Shown here piece after piece: positions 44,401-57,431 of a DNA stretch of 64,000 nt; position 1 is the first letter of the stretch; each line of letters opens with the position of its first letter. Both the position numbers and the translations under genes were made by a program. This DNA comes from Rallus limicola (Eukaryota; Chordata; Aves; Gruiformes; Rallidae). Location of the stretch: NCBI GenBank assembly GCA_022605955.1, contig JAKCOZ010000009.1:3534001-3598000 (forward strand). The letters run 5' to 3'. The notes under the pieces were generated by a model, which saw nothing but the letters and a program-made list of their open reading frames with translations, was not told the origin of the DNA and did not search any database.

Positions 44401-44642
44401 ACAGCAAAGCGCGAGTTGGCCTTTGACAGCTCCCAGACACGGGGGTTAGTTGACTCTGGGAGCTTGACCTTCCCTGGCTCTTGCCCCTCACTTTCCTGGA
44501 GCTTCTTCTCAGGGTTGCGGTAGATGCACATGGGATTCACCGGGATGTCGCGTGGCTTTGCGGTGCAGATATCTTCCACAGCATAGTGCTCAGGGGCAGC
44601 CAGACCCCAGACACTGAAGAGACACACCACAAAAAGACGCAT
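41255..44642 (-). CDS. SERPINC1: Antithrombin (SERPINC1), six coding exons
   Basis: Exons on the minus strand: 44642-44268, 43156-42941, 42605-42468, 42374-41981, 41686-41622 and 41428-41255, joining in phase to 453 aa (human 464). Antithrombin is a secreted liver serpin that traps thrombin and factor Xa, accelerated by heparin. Visible features: hydrophobic N-terminal leader; all six disulfide cysteines (DICTAKP, PMCIYR, LGAC, KLNC, GETC, ADPCS); heparin-site residues including RKANKSS and an Arg after MCIY; hinge [11 protein letters not shown]1-P1' Arg415-Ser416 in VSGRSF. It is therefore predicted to be an active inhibitor. The human Asn96 glycosylation site is absent (ACGST) and a new NLT sequon lies at residue 320. 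The first exon may be preceded by an untranslated exon. The gene is tail to tail with ZBTB37 and head to tail with RC3H1. Confidence 0.97.
41622..41686 (-). CDS. SERPINC1: SERPINC1 coding exon 5
   Basis: A 65-base exon, acceptor 'ctctgtgtttcag', donor GAG|gtaagc. Completes a split Gly codon and encodes [21 protein letters not shown], the conserved strand and helix before the reactive loop. Confidence 0.95.
41981..42374 (-). CDS. SERPINC1: SERPINC1 coding exon 4
   Basis: A 394-base exon encoding [13 protein letters not shown] through [10 protein letters not shown]. Includes [12 protein letters not shown] and [10 protein letters not shown], hallmark serpin blocks, and the extra NLT sequon (residue 320). 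Acceptor 'ctcctttttag', donor CCAG|gtcaga. Confidence 0.95.
42468..42605 (-). CDS. SERPINC1: SERPINC1 coding exon 3
   Basis: A 138-base exon encoding [20 protein letters not shown] through [10 protein letters not shown]. Keeps the NKT glycosylation site equivalent to human Asn192 and the serpin NxIYFK block. Donor AAG|gtatgg. Confidence 0.95.
42941..43156 (-). CDS. SERPINC1: SERPINC1 coding exon 2
   Basis: A 216-base exon encoding [14 protein letters not shown] through AKLWPLNFK. Contains the heparin-binding helix D region ([21 protein letters not shown]) and glycosylation sites NKS and NET. Acceptor 'cttgcctcctccag', donor AAA|gtgagt. Confidence 0.95.
44268..44642 (-). CDS. SERPINC1: SERPINC1 first coding exon (leader and N-terminus)
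   Basis: Encodes [15 protein letters not shown], a plausible signal peptide, then [20 protein letters not shown] and the start of the serpin fold to LQQLME. 'gtgttccag' immediately before GACAATG matches the position of the human intron 1/exon 2 border, so the ATG probably lies in the second exon. Alternatively, TATAAG at 44,673-44,668 could place a start nearby. Confidence 0.85.
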
Positions 44643-44646
44643 TGTC

Positions 44647-47600
44647 CTGGAACACAGAGAGTGCCTGCTTATACACACTGGCCAGCCCAGAAAACCCATG
44701 CTGTTGCCACAGCCTCGTTTCAGCCATCAGAGTGATAGGAGCCCCACGGACTTCTCCAATCATCCCTCTGTCCTGTAGCTGCAGTATAAACCAGGACAGA
44801 CTGACACTGTCAGCAATACAAGCACACCTCTGAGTACACACCACTTTTCAGAACACCATGTTGAAAAGGGTCCTTTCCCAGAGCCCCCCTCTTTTTGCAG
44901 TGCTTGGCCCTGACAAGCTTGTATAAGAACCTGTGAACATTCGAGTTGTCCCCATAGCTACCTTGAAAGGACCCAGCCTGGACTGCATGTCCCGGGGCCT
45001 CCTGTGGCAGGAGCCAGCACCAGCTGCGAAAGCCACGGCTGCCCCAATGCAGAGTCCAGGTGCATTTACACTTCTCCACAGATCCCACCCCTCTTCCTCA
45101 TGGGGAGAGCCCCAGGTACCCCAAACTCCACAGACCAGGCGGCCTTAGACAAAATGGTTTTGACTGTTTCCTTCTGCTTTCTCCTAAGGGAATCTTCCTG
45201 GTTTTCCCAGTGTCCTTTCTCCCAAGCTCCTCTGTCCCTTTCAACTCCCGTCTGTGTTTTTAACTCACTTCAGCTCCACACTATTTAAGGTTCTCATGCA
45301 GGAAATGCCACAGCAGAGGAAAGAGCTATCTAGGGCACTTGGGCCCTTCCCACCCAGAGCATCTTTAATCACTAGTAAGCATACAGTGTAAGCGTGCACA
45401 GCGTAGCTGGTACACCACAGCTATTCCCGTCCAAGGATCCCACTACCCCATGGCAAACTGCCTGTCCTTAGTGCCTGAGGTGGGGAGGCCAACATTAATA
45501 ACCACGTTTCAGCAAAAGCAGGTCTCAGACCCCCCACCCCAAGAGAGAGTTTGCGTTTTCCAGCTTTGCCGAAGCAGGGGATGTGCACATCCCGTCAGGT
45601 CCGGTGGTGAGGCCTCCCTCCTCAGCCAGCCCAGGGCTGGTGAAGCGGCACACAAGATTCCCCACACGCTGTGGTTCTGAGATGCCCTTTACATGACTCT
45701 GAGTTGAGTCTGTTGACACACCCCGTGGGAGGAAGCTCACAGACCACAGCCAAAACAGCTTGGGGAAAAAAGCTATTGGAAAGGGCTGGCAGCCCGCCCA
45801 GGACTTGCCTGAAGACTTTTTTTGAAGATCTAACTTGGGAAGGTCTCTGCCTGCCCCCACATACTCATACTCACTGCCACAGCCACCAAGCACTACTTCC
45901 TGAGTAACTAAAGATCAGCTGCATTTAGTGCTGGTGATCTCCAGGTCTGGGGTCTTGCCAGCACCGGTGGGAGGAAAATGGGAGTGGCTCAGCAGCCGAT
46001 TTGGGATGCGAGAGATCTCAGGGTTCTTTGACAACCCCCTCCCTGGGCTCTTGGGCAATGACTTCATCTGGGCCCCAGGCTCCACGGTGAAAGCAGAAAT
46101 GACCTCATTTGGCACCAAGACAGCGCAGAGCCCTGAGGGGCCTTCTTAGCATGTGCTAACAGCATAGCAACGAGCACTGCAGGAAAACACACCAAACGAG
46201 AGGCCCTGGCTTGGCCATCGCTCCTGGTGGTAACAGCAAAGAGATTTCCTTTCAGAAAGTTTAGGGCAGATGCAACGCCACCCAGGGCAAAAAATAAATA
46301 CTCTAAAAGGGGAATGAAGCTGACTAAATACAGAAACAAAACACACCACCCAGGGCAGGAGGGCAAGAGAAAGGAAAACTATTCAGACAATTGAAAGCAC
46401 TCCAGGAAGCGCTGCTCTTCCGAACCTTTCACTTCTACAGGAAAAAGTATCAGCCAGCAACAAGCCAGGGACACTCCTGCACTCTGCCATCCCAGGGTCG
46501 GGACTGGAGCAGCCCTTTGCTGTCTGCCTGCAACTCCCTGCACCCACATTTAACTCCCCTGGCAGGAAGGACAACCTCACCACAGTCCCTTGTCCTGTCA
46601 CTCCAGGGAAAGGCACCTCCACAAGTGTGTGCTGGCCTGCCTGCACAAGCACAGCTCCTACTTCTGTTGAGAGGGAGGCAGAGCACGGTGTCGGCCATCA
46701 CAAAAAATGCTGGTAATCTCACCTTTAATCTCACCCAGAGTAGAGGAGTGGGGAGAGCACCCCATCTTTACCCTGTCCTCGTTAAATGGGAAGCACTCCC
46801 TGTGTCTATTTCACAGTAAAGTCCTGACTCCATCAAATCAGAAGATGTAGGACTTCACACTAATGCCTTAAATCCAGTTTATCAGCCACTCTGTCAACCC
46901 CAGTATACCCAATCCACAGGCACAGCATTCCCTGCAAGAAGGGAGGTGCGAGATATCACCCACCCTCAGAGGCAGCGGCTGCTCTTTAGAGCAACAGCCC
47001 TCACTATTCCTTAAGCCAGCTCTTCACTGGAGCACTTGGTCGAAAAAACACTCCTCCTCCCTCCACAGCCCTTTGACAAGCCCTTTTCCACTGCAGTCCT
47101 GCCACACACTCCGTACGTCAACTGCTTTCATCCTGGAAGGATCCCAAAAGCATTACCGCAGCAGCACTGCCTGGAAAGGGCTACTGGCAAGGAAGAGGGT
47201 AAAAATTAGGAAGGGCTCATTTCCTCTGCTTCACCCCGTAAGGAAGTGCAGAAAGCCACAGAACAACTTGCTGACTCAGCTGTAAATCAGAAGGCTCTGG
47301 GCAGGCACATAAATCTCCCCATGCCATGCCTGCTGTCTGACACCACCGGGCCCGGCCAGCACAGGCCATCTCCATCCTGCTGCTGCCAGTGCAGTCGGAA
47401 GGATGACTAACTGCAGACCCATGGCTTGGCCTCCAGCACCCACCCCACCAAACCCACCAGTGCTACCTACGTCCCATAGCACCCATGTGGCATGCTAAAG
47501 AGCCTAGAAAATGTTAAGTAGCTCAAGCTATTTGAAGATCAACTTAGGCTCTTGGAAAAAAGGCTTTCCCTGTCCCCCTTCCCCCCCCCAAAAGCAGAGG

Positions 47601-50600
47601 ACAAACCGAGCCAGCAGTGCTCTTTTAGAGCCAGGCAAGAGGTCAGTGATTACTCAGGACAACCTGACTTTACAAGTTGCTCCCCACACCACAAAGCATT
47701 GCTACAGGTTGGAGATAAAAGCGTGACACGTTAGCGAGCCTTCGTGAGGGCACGGATGGGGAAGCCCTCAGAATGGCTCCTCAGGGCCGAGCCCAGTGAG
47801 AAAAACACTCTGGCTACAATTAAAATTCACAGGCTCCTACAAAGGGATGTGAACCTGTGACAAACTGTTAATTAACAATGAAATAGTAGTGAAATCAGTC
47901 TCTCTTACCTGCCCCCGTACCTCCAGCCTTCTGCTTTGAGGTTGTGAATGCAAACTGCCAAGGCTCAGCCTTGCTTGAGCCCAAACCAGTCCAAAGCAGT
48001 TTTCCCACTAGACTTCTGCACTCAAGCAGGGGAGGGCGGGAGGGGAGTAGGATGCTGAGGCCAAAGGCTGATGACCGGCTGCAGAAGGTTAAGCAAAGAA
48101 CAGAAAAAAGGAGGGGGAAAAAAAAAAAAAAAGAAAAAAGGAAAAAAAAAGTGCAATGTTTAGTTTGAAAAAGGTTTTAAAGTTCAATCTGACAAGGGAA
48201 AGTTTGACCACCTACGCCATGCAAGCACCAGCTGCATTCAGCTCTTGCCAATCGAAAATTAACTGCTCATAGCATGAAAAACCCTACCAAACCCCCAAGC
48301 TTTCAAGAGGTCAAATAAAAACGTGATGACCTGAGGTGTTTGTGTCTCACTTGAGCACCTCAGTAGCTCTACAAAACGTTTCCCGGCCCCAAATCCCCTC
48401 ACCCCCATTCCCAGATAGACATAAATTGTGAGAAACTGGCCCAATTCAGAGTCCCAGTTTGAAATACGTCCCCTCTCCGCTACCTTCACTTTCCTGCCTG
48501 TGCAGCTGGGAGGCTGAGCAGCACCAGTATCCCCCGCTCTGCCTCCAGCCCATATGTAGCAGCACTGGGAGCAGGACAGAGCAATAGAATTTCAGATCCA
48601 GCCTGCAGCTGCTCCACAAATTCTACACCGCTGCCTCCTGAATGCCACAACCCAGGAGCTGGCTGGCCGAGCACTAAAGCCACCCCGTTACTGGTCTCCA
48701 GTAACAGGCCAAGTCTTAATGGAAAATGCAGTTGTGAACTGATTTGCTGTAGAGTAGGAGATTTTATCAGTAAGAACTAGAATAAAAAGGGGATGAGGCT
48801 GTGGCAGTAAGTGGCTGTGAAAGAAAGGACAACATGCTCTGGTCCCAGCTTTGTCCTCACAGGTTCCCCTCAGTAGCCTGGGCCCACAAAACTGCCTTTG
48901 CTCAACGTCCCATCTTCTCACTCTCTCCTTAGTTCTATAACCAGGGATATCACCACAACAAGCCAGCACAAAAGCTACAGGGTGCCCTCTCCACACACAC
49001 AACCCCCTCAGAATCCCCCCAAAACCCTCCTGCAGATAATGCCTTCTCTGAGGACTCTCACTTCATACCTTGCTGCTCCACAGGGACAGTGGTTTAATCT
49101 TCCCAAAGTAGCTCCCAGGGGAAAGGTCTGAGGGTCTTCATGGGGGGAAATTAGGGATTCTCCACCCCCAACAGCAGGCAGACATCCAAGCTGGGCTTTC
49201 TGCTGCCCCAATGCTTCGGGCAGTTTAATGCAGTAAAACACAAGAGCAAACGCTGCTGGTGTTCTGCACATCCGACACGGCTGGAGTGAAGGTGACTGAG
49301 CTCTCACCAGTGTGATGAAGTGTGCTGGTGCTGTCACTGCACGCTCGCCTCACTGGAACAGGCCCAATGTCAGAAAACTGAGCACAGAAACTCTTTCTTT
49401 AATGACAGTGGCCTCATTAACAGTGGGGTCACGTCTAGAATTGAAGCTGTAGGGATACACAAGCTGCCCAAGCCATACCCTTTAAGAGGGGGTTAGATAC
49501 ATACCATGCTCAAACACATCTATTTAAGCAGCACTTTAGTACAGGTTCAGCGCTTGCGCCTGGGCAGAGCTAGGCCTAAGGAAGCATCCCAAATGACAAC
49601 GCACTAACACGTATCATTATCTACCTGGATCACTCCTGCACAGGGACTGTTTTTCCCCTAAAGTTGCTGTTCATGGAGCCAGAGCAGGGACCAGGCGTGC
49701 AAAAATCACCAGACCCCAAAACTCTACACCCAGCAGCCTCCAGCAAGAGGGATCAGGCTGTTTTAGACTCACAGCCCCAGAGGCAAGGAGTGAGCCTTCA
49801 GTCACAGGTAAGCTGGTAACAGCTCCAGATGCCCCAGCCAGGGCAGGGAACCCTTTAGCTTCTGGGTGTCCCTCTCCCATGTGCCAGCAGAGCTGTGGGG
49901 TATGGTACACCCTGCCTCCCACCTCTGGAGGAGCATCACAAGCTCTGCTCTTCAGAAGGAAGAGCCCACAGCCATGTACAGGGGCATGGGACAGCACACT
50001 TCCTCAACATGCTCACACTGCCCTCTGAATCATCCCGTTTTCTGGAGAAGCAGGAAACAGCCCTTAAACATACCTGAGTGGTGAGCAGGATGGAAAGTCT
50101 GCTTAGATTTTGGGTTGTGCCTTGGGTACCCGCTGCTGAGCTTTATGGTGATGCAAAGGGAGGAAGACTCAAGTGCCCACAGAGCCAGACCCAGACTCCT
50201 GTGTTCTGGGCTGGTCTTTTGCAGCTTTGGGAATCCATACCCAAAGAGAAATAGAAAGATTTCCAGCAGCTGCCATCCACTTGAGCCCCATGTCCCCTCT
50301 TTTCCATACACTGAAACCTCCAAGTTTCCCCAAATCTCTGCTGATGCAGAGCAGCCACCGTGCTCCCTTCCACAGGGATCAGACTTCACAGCACTTCAGA
50401 TCTTCTTCAGAAGCCAATCAGTGCAGAAACAGGAATTTCACCAAATAAATTGTGAGTGCCCAAGCATCCTTGTCCCTCGGACTAGTGGGCAAAAGGGGAA
50501 GGAGACCATCGCCAACTAAACCATCCAGCCCAGTAAATACAATTCCCTTCATAGGAGTTGCATGCTTCAAGCCAGCCAGGAAGAAAAGTACAACTGTGTG

Positions 50601-52239
50601 GAAGCATGAGGGGGCCTAATGGTCACTGATGGATGGCCTTCAGCCCAGCAGAGCACACAATGGACCCAACAGCACCTGGGCTCACGAGTAAAGACCCGAG
50701 TCATAAACACACACATGAAGTCCCAGGGCAGAAGGCCGTGCTCGCCTGGGGATGGGAGTTCTTCATCCTGTATGAGACTATGTTCAGCCAGCCTCCCATT
50801 TCTAGCTAGGCAAGAAGTGAAAGGAGAAGATTAAAACCCCACAAACCAGATTGTTCTGGCTTTAAGGCAAGTTCCAAGGCAGGCTGAACATCAGAGGCAT
50901 GCTGCTCACTCCTTGCTCTGAAGGATTTTATTCTGGGCTTTTAACATATAGGCTTTTCTCTTTGAGCAGAGTAAGCCATTCTGCTAATTGGGCATCCCTT
51001 CTGGTTCACCTCTGTCGAATGTGTGAAGAAGGCACCTGGCTTACAGGCAGAGTCCAAGGGGAACAGAGCAGACCCCCAAACAGAAGCACACGGCTTCTCC
51101 GCAGTTTGGCACCTCTCTGGCTCCAGCCCAGCCCAGCACACACATGGTGGTCTTGAGAAGGCATTACACAGCCCATCTTACACCTCACCCAAATGGAGAA
51201 GAATGCACATTCATCCCAGACAGAAAATGAGAGATACTCCACAGTGGTCTCCATTCATTTATCATTTAATATAAATGCTGACAGAAAAGCAGGTAAGACC
51301 TTGCAGACACTTCCATCTATTTACAAACCAAGTAGTGAAACACCACCTTTCTACTTGCTTTTTTTGTTGACTCTGCAACTCAAAGGACCCTTAGACACTG
51401 TGTGGCAGCGAGATGAGACCAAGTCAGCTTTAGAAAGAAGAAAAGCAAAGGGAAGAGGGAAGCAGAAATAGCGTTTCCACGTAAGGCTTTTTCTATATAA
51501 CCACCACACACACACACACAATGCGTCTCCACTTCCATGTTCTTAATACATAAGTGACCCTGATGGCTCTGCAATTCTAAAAAAAAATTAAAATAAAACC
51601 AATTACAAATACTGACTTTCTGAATTCTGGGTCCTGTTGCCTTTTGCCTCCTCCAATCCACTCTGTCCCACCTCAGTGTAACATCTAGAAGGCTTTTCTT
51701 TCAAGTTTAAAAGGTACATTGCAGGAGTAAAGCCCGAGGAATGGAATCTAGCAAGCTCCCTTCTACTGCTTTTGTCATCTCAGAGTTCTCCCAAAAGGTC
51801 ATAGAACATCCAACCTTTCAAGGAAAGCAATCTCAGTGCCTTGCATGCCCCTGAATGTCTCCCCCTGGCCAGGCTTGGACAAGGCTTGAAAACTCCCCTG
51901 AACTCACAAAGAATTCAGCTTATGGGATTCTCCTCATAACGTTCTACTTCATCTCCACTCCCATTAACAATTAGTTGCAAACGATAAATACTCATAACAT
52001 CAACCCAGAGTTAGCCATTCGTGTACAGGTTGGAGAATATTATTTTTGTTTTTATAAGGGAGGGAGTCAGGAAAGGAAGGAAAACAGGTGAAGGAGAAGA
52101 AATGCAAGGAAAGAATCAGTTCAAGCAAAGAGGATCCACAACAATCTGTTTAGCATTGATTTATGAGAACAGCAGACAGGGAATTTTACTTATCCAGGAT
52201 CCTAAATAAACGCTAGAAGTAGCTCATAACCTGACCCAA
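44647..52239. other. Sequence between RC3H1 and SERPINC1, no gene recognised
   Basis: Holds the upstream region of SERPINC1 and the downstream region of RC3H1. No exon with both splice sites and a recognisable protein was found. Minor items: an A-rich run at 48,115-48,150 and a short CA repeat at 51,507-51,520. Confidence 0.5.
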
Positions 52240-52256
52240 CAAATCTCATGGTCTCC

Positions 52257-52289
52257 TTTATTACCTAGACTATTTCTTTTTATTTTATT
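52257..52289 (-). terminator. Cluster of three polyadenylation signals, probable RC3H1 end
   Basis: AATAAA on the minus strand at 52,289-52,284, 52,284-52,279 and 52,262-52,257, followed by 'gagatttgttggg', a GT-rich downstream element. Confidence 0.4.
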
Positions 52290-55200
52290 GTTAAATATAC
52301 CTCTGCAGGGCACAATCACATACAATCAATACGATTGGAAAATTACATGAGCTCTATCCCAAGCATATATGCACCAATGTTAAAAAGTTATTTAAAAAAA
52401 CCCAACCCAACGAAACAAACAAAAAATAAACTCCACCCAAAAAGGTGATAATGACTGCAGAATGTCTCGGGGAGACTTGTACAGAACTAACAGGATCAAA
52501 GGAAACTAGGCTTACAGAAAGAAAAACGTCATCTCAAGAGAAATCCCACAACTGGAAGTAGATGATTTCAAAGAGGAGGTGGGAGCTGTCATGTAGATCT
52601 GAGAGCTCTTCCTCCCTCCTCTCCCACATGTGCCTGGCCTCGCCTCCTCCTCCCCACAGCACAAATACAATGGGGAAGAGCTCAATGTTCTGCTACCAGT
52701 TGCAGAAAAGGGGGGAAAAATAAGACACAGCACAGTTGCTGACTTCAAGGAAAGCTCCTCTTAGCACAGAGGCTGCTTACACAGCAAGCAGAGCAAAAGG
52801 GGTAATGAGAACTCCTTAAAATCAGAGAGAAGAGTGTCACCTGACGTGGGAATTTGCCCATGTTAGAGCAGCTTCACACTGGAGAGGCTGCAGATGGCAG
52901 GTACCAATTGTAAACTGTGCAGCAGTGGTGACCCCAACAGGGTTTTTCTTCTTTTCTCTCTCAGGCTGTTTAATGTGTTTACAGAACACTGCTACCAAGC
53001 TGCTTTTTGAACAGCTCAAAATGAGAGAGGTCATCACACACATCCAGTTGTGGGATCCATCCAATACACGGTCTGGTTTGGATGCCAAAGACTTGTGAGG
53101 ACTGCCTGCCACAGTTATGTGTAAAACCTTTTAACATTACAAAGCAGCAACAAATTTCTTATACATCAAATATTCCACAAGATTTTCTCTTTTGCTTACA
53201 GATATATCTTCCCCATCTACATTTCATAGGTAATTCCACCACTGCTAATGCTTTTTCTTTTCAGAGATGCTGCACCACACCCATTGCTTCCATCTTTCCC
53301 AAGACTGCATTTTTCAAATGGAAGTTGTTAAACTGCCCTTTCCTTTCCTATGGCTTCCAGATCTCAAAAATAAGTTTCCCAGAATATGGAAACATCTAAC
53401 CTGTATCTTCAAGGACACCCACCTCGCTGGATGAAACGAGGCACCTAACCTTTCCCAAGTGCTGAACACCTGCCAGTCTACACTAAAATCATACACAATC
53501 TCACAGGAATTGCAAAGATTGCCTGGGAAAAATGAGTGAGTTACTGGTTACTAAGCTATAGGCAACCAGTTTTGATTATTATGGTCACACATTTTAAGCT
53601 TCAAATGACCAGGGTGTTACTAATGCAGACAAGTCCATATTCCCACCTGCTCTTTTCAAAAGGTGCACCCTCCTCTTAGCTTACCATAGTGTTCAAAGAG
53701 TTTCCATGGTGTGGTTTTAGACTTGCCACGGGGAAGTAAAAGTATATAAAGAATATGAATTTTAAATCTGTTCTCTTTTTCCTGCTTGTCAAGACTCTAC
53801 CTGCATCACAAGAAGTGCTCTGAAGACTGTGACAACACTAAGCAGCTATGCTCTTCTTCCTACACAAGAATAAAGACCACATGTTAACTGTGTAAGGACA
53901 CTGTGCTCGGGTAACATTCCCCAAAATTGCTTACTAATGTTGTGTAACTTGAACTTACTCTAAGCCTCCTTCATCCCCTGACATTTCAACACAGAACAGT
54001 GCAGTTGGTAACAGTTGAGTATGGAAAAGAGAATCCCCAGTGAAGTTTTTGACATGTCCAATATTTTATCTGGGAGCGAATCAACATGTGTCACAAACTG
54101 CATGTTGGTGTACATACCAGAAGTAACCACCACCCAACTGCTAGCACCAAGGCTACACCTAGAAGGTGGCTCAGAAGAGCTGTTTTGCTTTCCTCAGAGT
54201 GCACATCTACTCACCCAAGGCAGGTGTTTTTCCAGTTCAGGTTGCAATTACCACTTTAATCAAAAACTTTTGCTTTTTTTTTTTTGTCCAACCAGAGGAA
54301 TTGATTTACCATAAAGCTCCTGACACACTGACATTTTTTGTATGTTTTTCAAGTAATGTTACCCACATCAGGAGGCAGAAATAGGAAGAGTGTGTTTTGG
54401 ACAGTGAACTCTGACAAAAGCTTGAATACAAAGGTAACACCATGCCTCAGCTGTACTCCGTGTTCCTTCTACCTATTCTAGGACTACAAAGATTTCTTTG
54501 TACACACACAGACATGCACAAAACTTGTACACAGCTTAATATGGTTTTGTTTCCCCCCATTTTGGAACAAAAGGGCTGAGATGACACCCCTGCTCTTGAG
54601 CCTCCTGATTACTGAGTTTCTCAGACCATAGAAGCAGGTCTGAAATAGCTAGTCAACCGAAGGTAACTTTATGGCGGGTTCTTTGTGTAAATGTGCTGTC
54701 AGCCTGCTTCATCACAGTCCAGATTTCTAAGTGGAAATGGCAATGGAAACAAGGAGCTCTGCTTCTCTGACTTACAGATTTCTCTCAGAATCTGAGTACC
54801 TTAAAACAGTCTGCAAGAGTTTAGTTAGATCAAGGAAGCGAAATGAAGCGGCTTTCACGTATTACCAAGGAAAAGCCTGGCTCCTAGTCCTCTGTAATAC
54901 AGCATGTTACCCCCTTCCTCGAATGGTGCTGTCAAGAGACAATATCATCATACAGGTTTGCTTCTTCCACATCTAATTTAATGTAATGCTACAGTTTGAC
55001 AAGTCTTTTCAGTTCCAATGGGCTTAAAAGTGAGTCACATTTGTAACACAGATTTTTTCTTTTACTGCAACTGAAGAGATTTTAAAATCAGTATTCAATT
55101 TAGATTTAAACACTTAAAGACAAGGCTTTTTGATTATATAATTTTTTTTTTTTATGTTCCTCCTCCCTCTCAAAATGAGCCATTCTGTCAGCTGAGAGAG

Positions 55201-57335
55201 CACATGAGAGACCGAAAACATGTCAGAACACCCCAGATACATCTCAGTACATCGCACATCGTACGGCTACATGGAATGATTCTCCACAGTTCAATGCATG
55301 GATAAGGCTTGACAATCAGTAACTTTTGTAAATTGTTATTAGGATAATACAGTCAACTCACAAAACCCTACAACGATTTGACAATCAAAATGGCTACACC
55401 AGGAAAAAAAAACAAACAAAAAACAACAAACCAACCAACCAAAAGAGTGTAAAGCACAAGTCTTTGGCTCTCCTTTAAAGAAAAACAGCAGTTTACCATG
55501 TTTATACAGCTCCCCCGTTTGCCTACCAGTAGGGGCAATATCACATTTGTGCATCACTGAGTAATAACACCATTAGAAAAGGCAACTTCACAGAAGTTAT
55601 TGGCTAAGCGAATTCATTTGAATGCTCTGTTTTGAGGCAGCAAGCTGTCACTGTTACACAATCAGGGAGGGTGAATGGGCAAGCCACAGAAGGACAGGAA
55701 GGTATGGACAGAAGGGAGAGTAAGGCTCAGAAGAAACTCAGAGCAGACAGGGGATAACAGTGCTGCAAATTTGAAAGGTGCTCTGACCTTAAAAAAAAAA
55801 AAAAGTCTTACTCTGAAATAGGACAGGATACATGGGGGCAAAGGAAAAAGTGTGTTTCTCCTGGTAAGAAAGGAGAACTAGGTCACAGGAAAGGAAGAAG
55901 AGATGTTGACATAAGGAGGAGGAAAACAACACTACAGAATAAACAAACATCAGTTTCACACTGACTGAATCACTGACAAAGTTTAACCTAACACTTGAAG
56001 ATTCCTATTCTGGGGGATTTGTCAGTGCTGGGGCTGAAACACAAGTATCAAGGAGGGTTCAAAGTTGTCTGCCGCAGTAGAACACCTAAACCTACATACC
56101 AAATGATGCAGCAGAGCCCTAACACCACTGCAGCACTCTTTCTTCTTGCCCAAGCAGAAGGAATTAAACTACTAGCTGAGACCAATTCCACCAAGATGGA
56201 CAGAATTTCTGTACCACTGGGATGAAGAAGGGCTATAGAAATGAACGTAGCAGTATACAGTTACTCCAAAAATTTTCATTCCCTGTTTTTTTGCTGTAAC
56301 CATCAATAATTCCTTTGTATGCAGAGCTACCTGCCTTCCCAGTTCTACTAGTATGCTTTTCCATAAGAAGGCGAAGTTTTAGGCTCAGCTTCCAGAATGA
56401 CTCAAAACCATACACTCCTTTTTGCTGTTTGATTTGGTTCATCAGCTAAACTTCTGAAAAAAAAAAAAAAAAGAAGTAGAAGAAAAAGGACAAGAGAAGG
56501 CAGGGGGGAAAAAAAACCACCCAACAAGCCCCAAATCAATACTGTTGGTGGATATTAAACAAACTATTTAACAAGCCAAACTGTAACACTGGGCAAACAG
56601 GGCATTCACCTGGACACAGTGATCACAACAAGGACACTACGCACAAAGTGCAGCACAGAAAGCTGGATAACGGAGGAAAAAAAAAACCAATGGTGAGGTC
56701 TCCTTTCTAATCCACGGGGTTTTGGAAGCATTCGCCGTATGTAGGCCAGCAATCTGAGTCGCTCTTATTGCAGAGTTCCTCCTGGGAACAGGAGTGGAGG
56801 AAAAACAAACAGCCCAGCAACTAATCCCTAAACTTGGCAGGGAAACTAGCTGGCACAAGCAGTAAGAGGTAAAAAGCTTTTTTTTGCCCCTCCAGATTTT
56901 CCTCCTAGTGTTGTGAATTAATCTGTAGATTCAAACAATACCACAACCGTCTCTGAAAACTCCTTTTACATCGAGAATTACTGCAGTTCAGAAGGTACAT
57001 TGGGGCTTGTCCTCCTAGATTAGAACATTGCACTAATTATCTCAACTACAACGAGCTCCCTGCATTAATAAAGACACAGCAGGAAGAAGTAAACCACTTT
57101 AAAATGACAATGAGAAGGCTGACCTGACGGTGGTGCTCTGCATTTAAGGATGGGAGAAGAGGGCATGGTGCCTGTGTCAGTTGACTCACGAGCAGGCTGC
57201 CAGGGAAACACGTTAATTAATCATCTAATCATCCTCATGCCCAGAGCACAGAGAAGGGAGGAACAGACCTGACGGGCTCAAAACTGCATCGGCCTAGTTG
57301 TACTAGGCCTCAAGTAGGAGATCTGGATGGATGGC

Positions 57336-57354
57336 GGGGGGGGGGGGGGGGGGG
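57336..57354. repeat. Poly-G tract (19 G)
   Basis: Uninterrupted G run on the + strand (poly-C in the RC3H1 transcript). Prone to length variation and sequencing error. Confidence 0.9.
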
Positions 57355-57410
57355 CAAGGTGCAGACAAAGCTATTCTAGAGCCAAAAGTTAAGAGGGGTT
57401 AGAAGAAAAG

Positions 57411-57431
57411 AAAAAAAAAAAAAAAAAAAAA
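57411..57431. repeat. Poly-A tract (21 A)
   Basis: A run of 21 A on the + strand, poly-U in the RC3H1 transcript, 56 bases from the G run. Confidence 0.9.
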
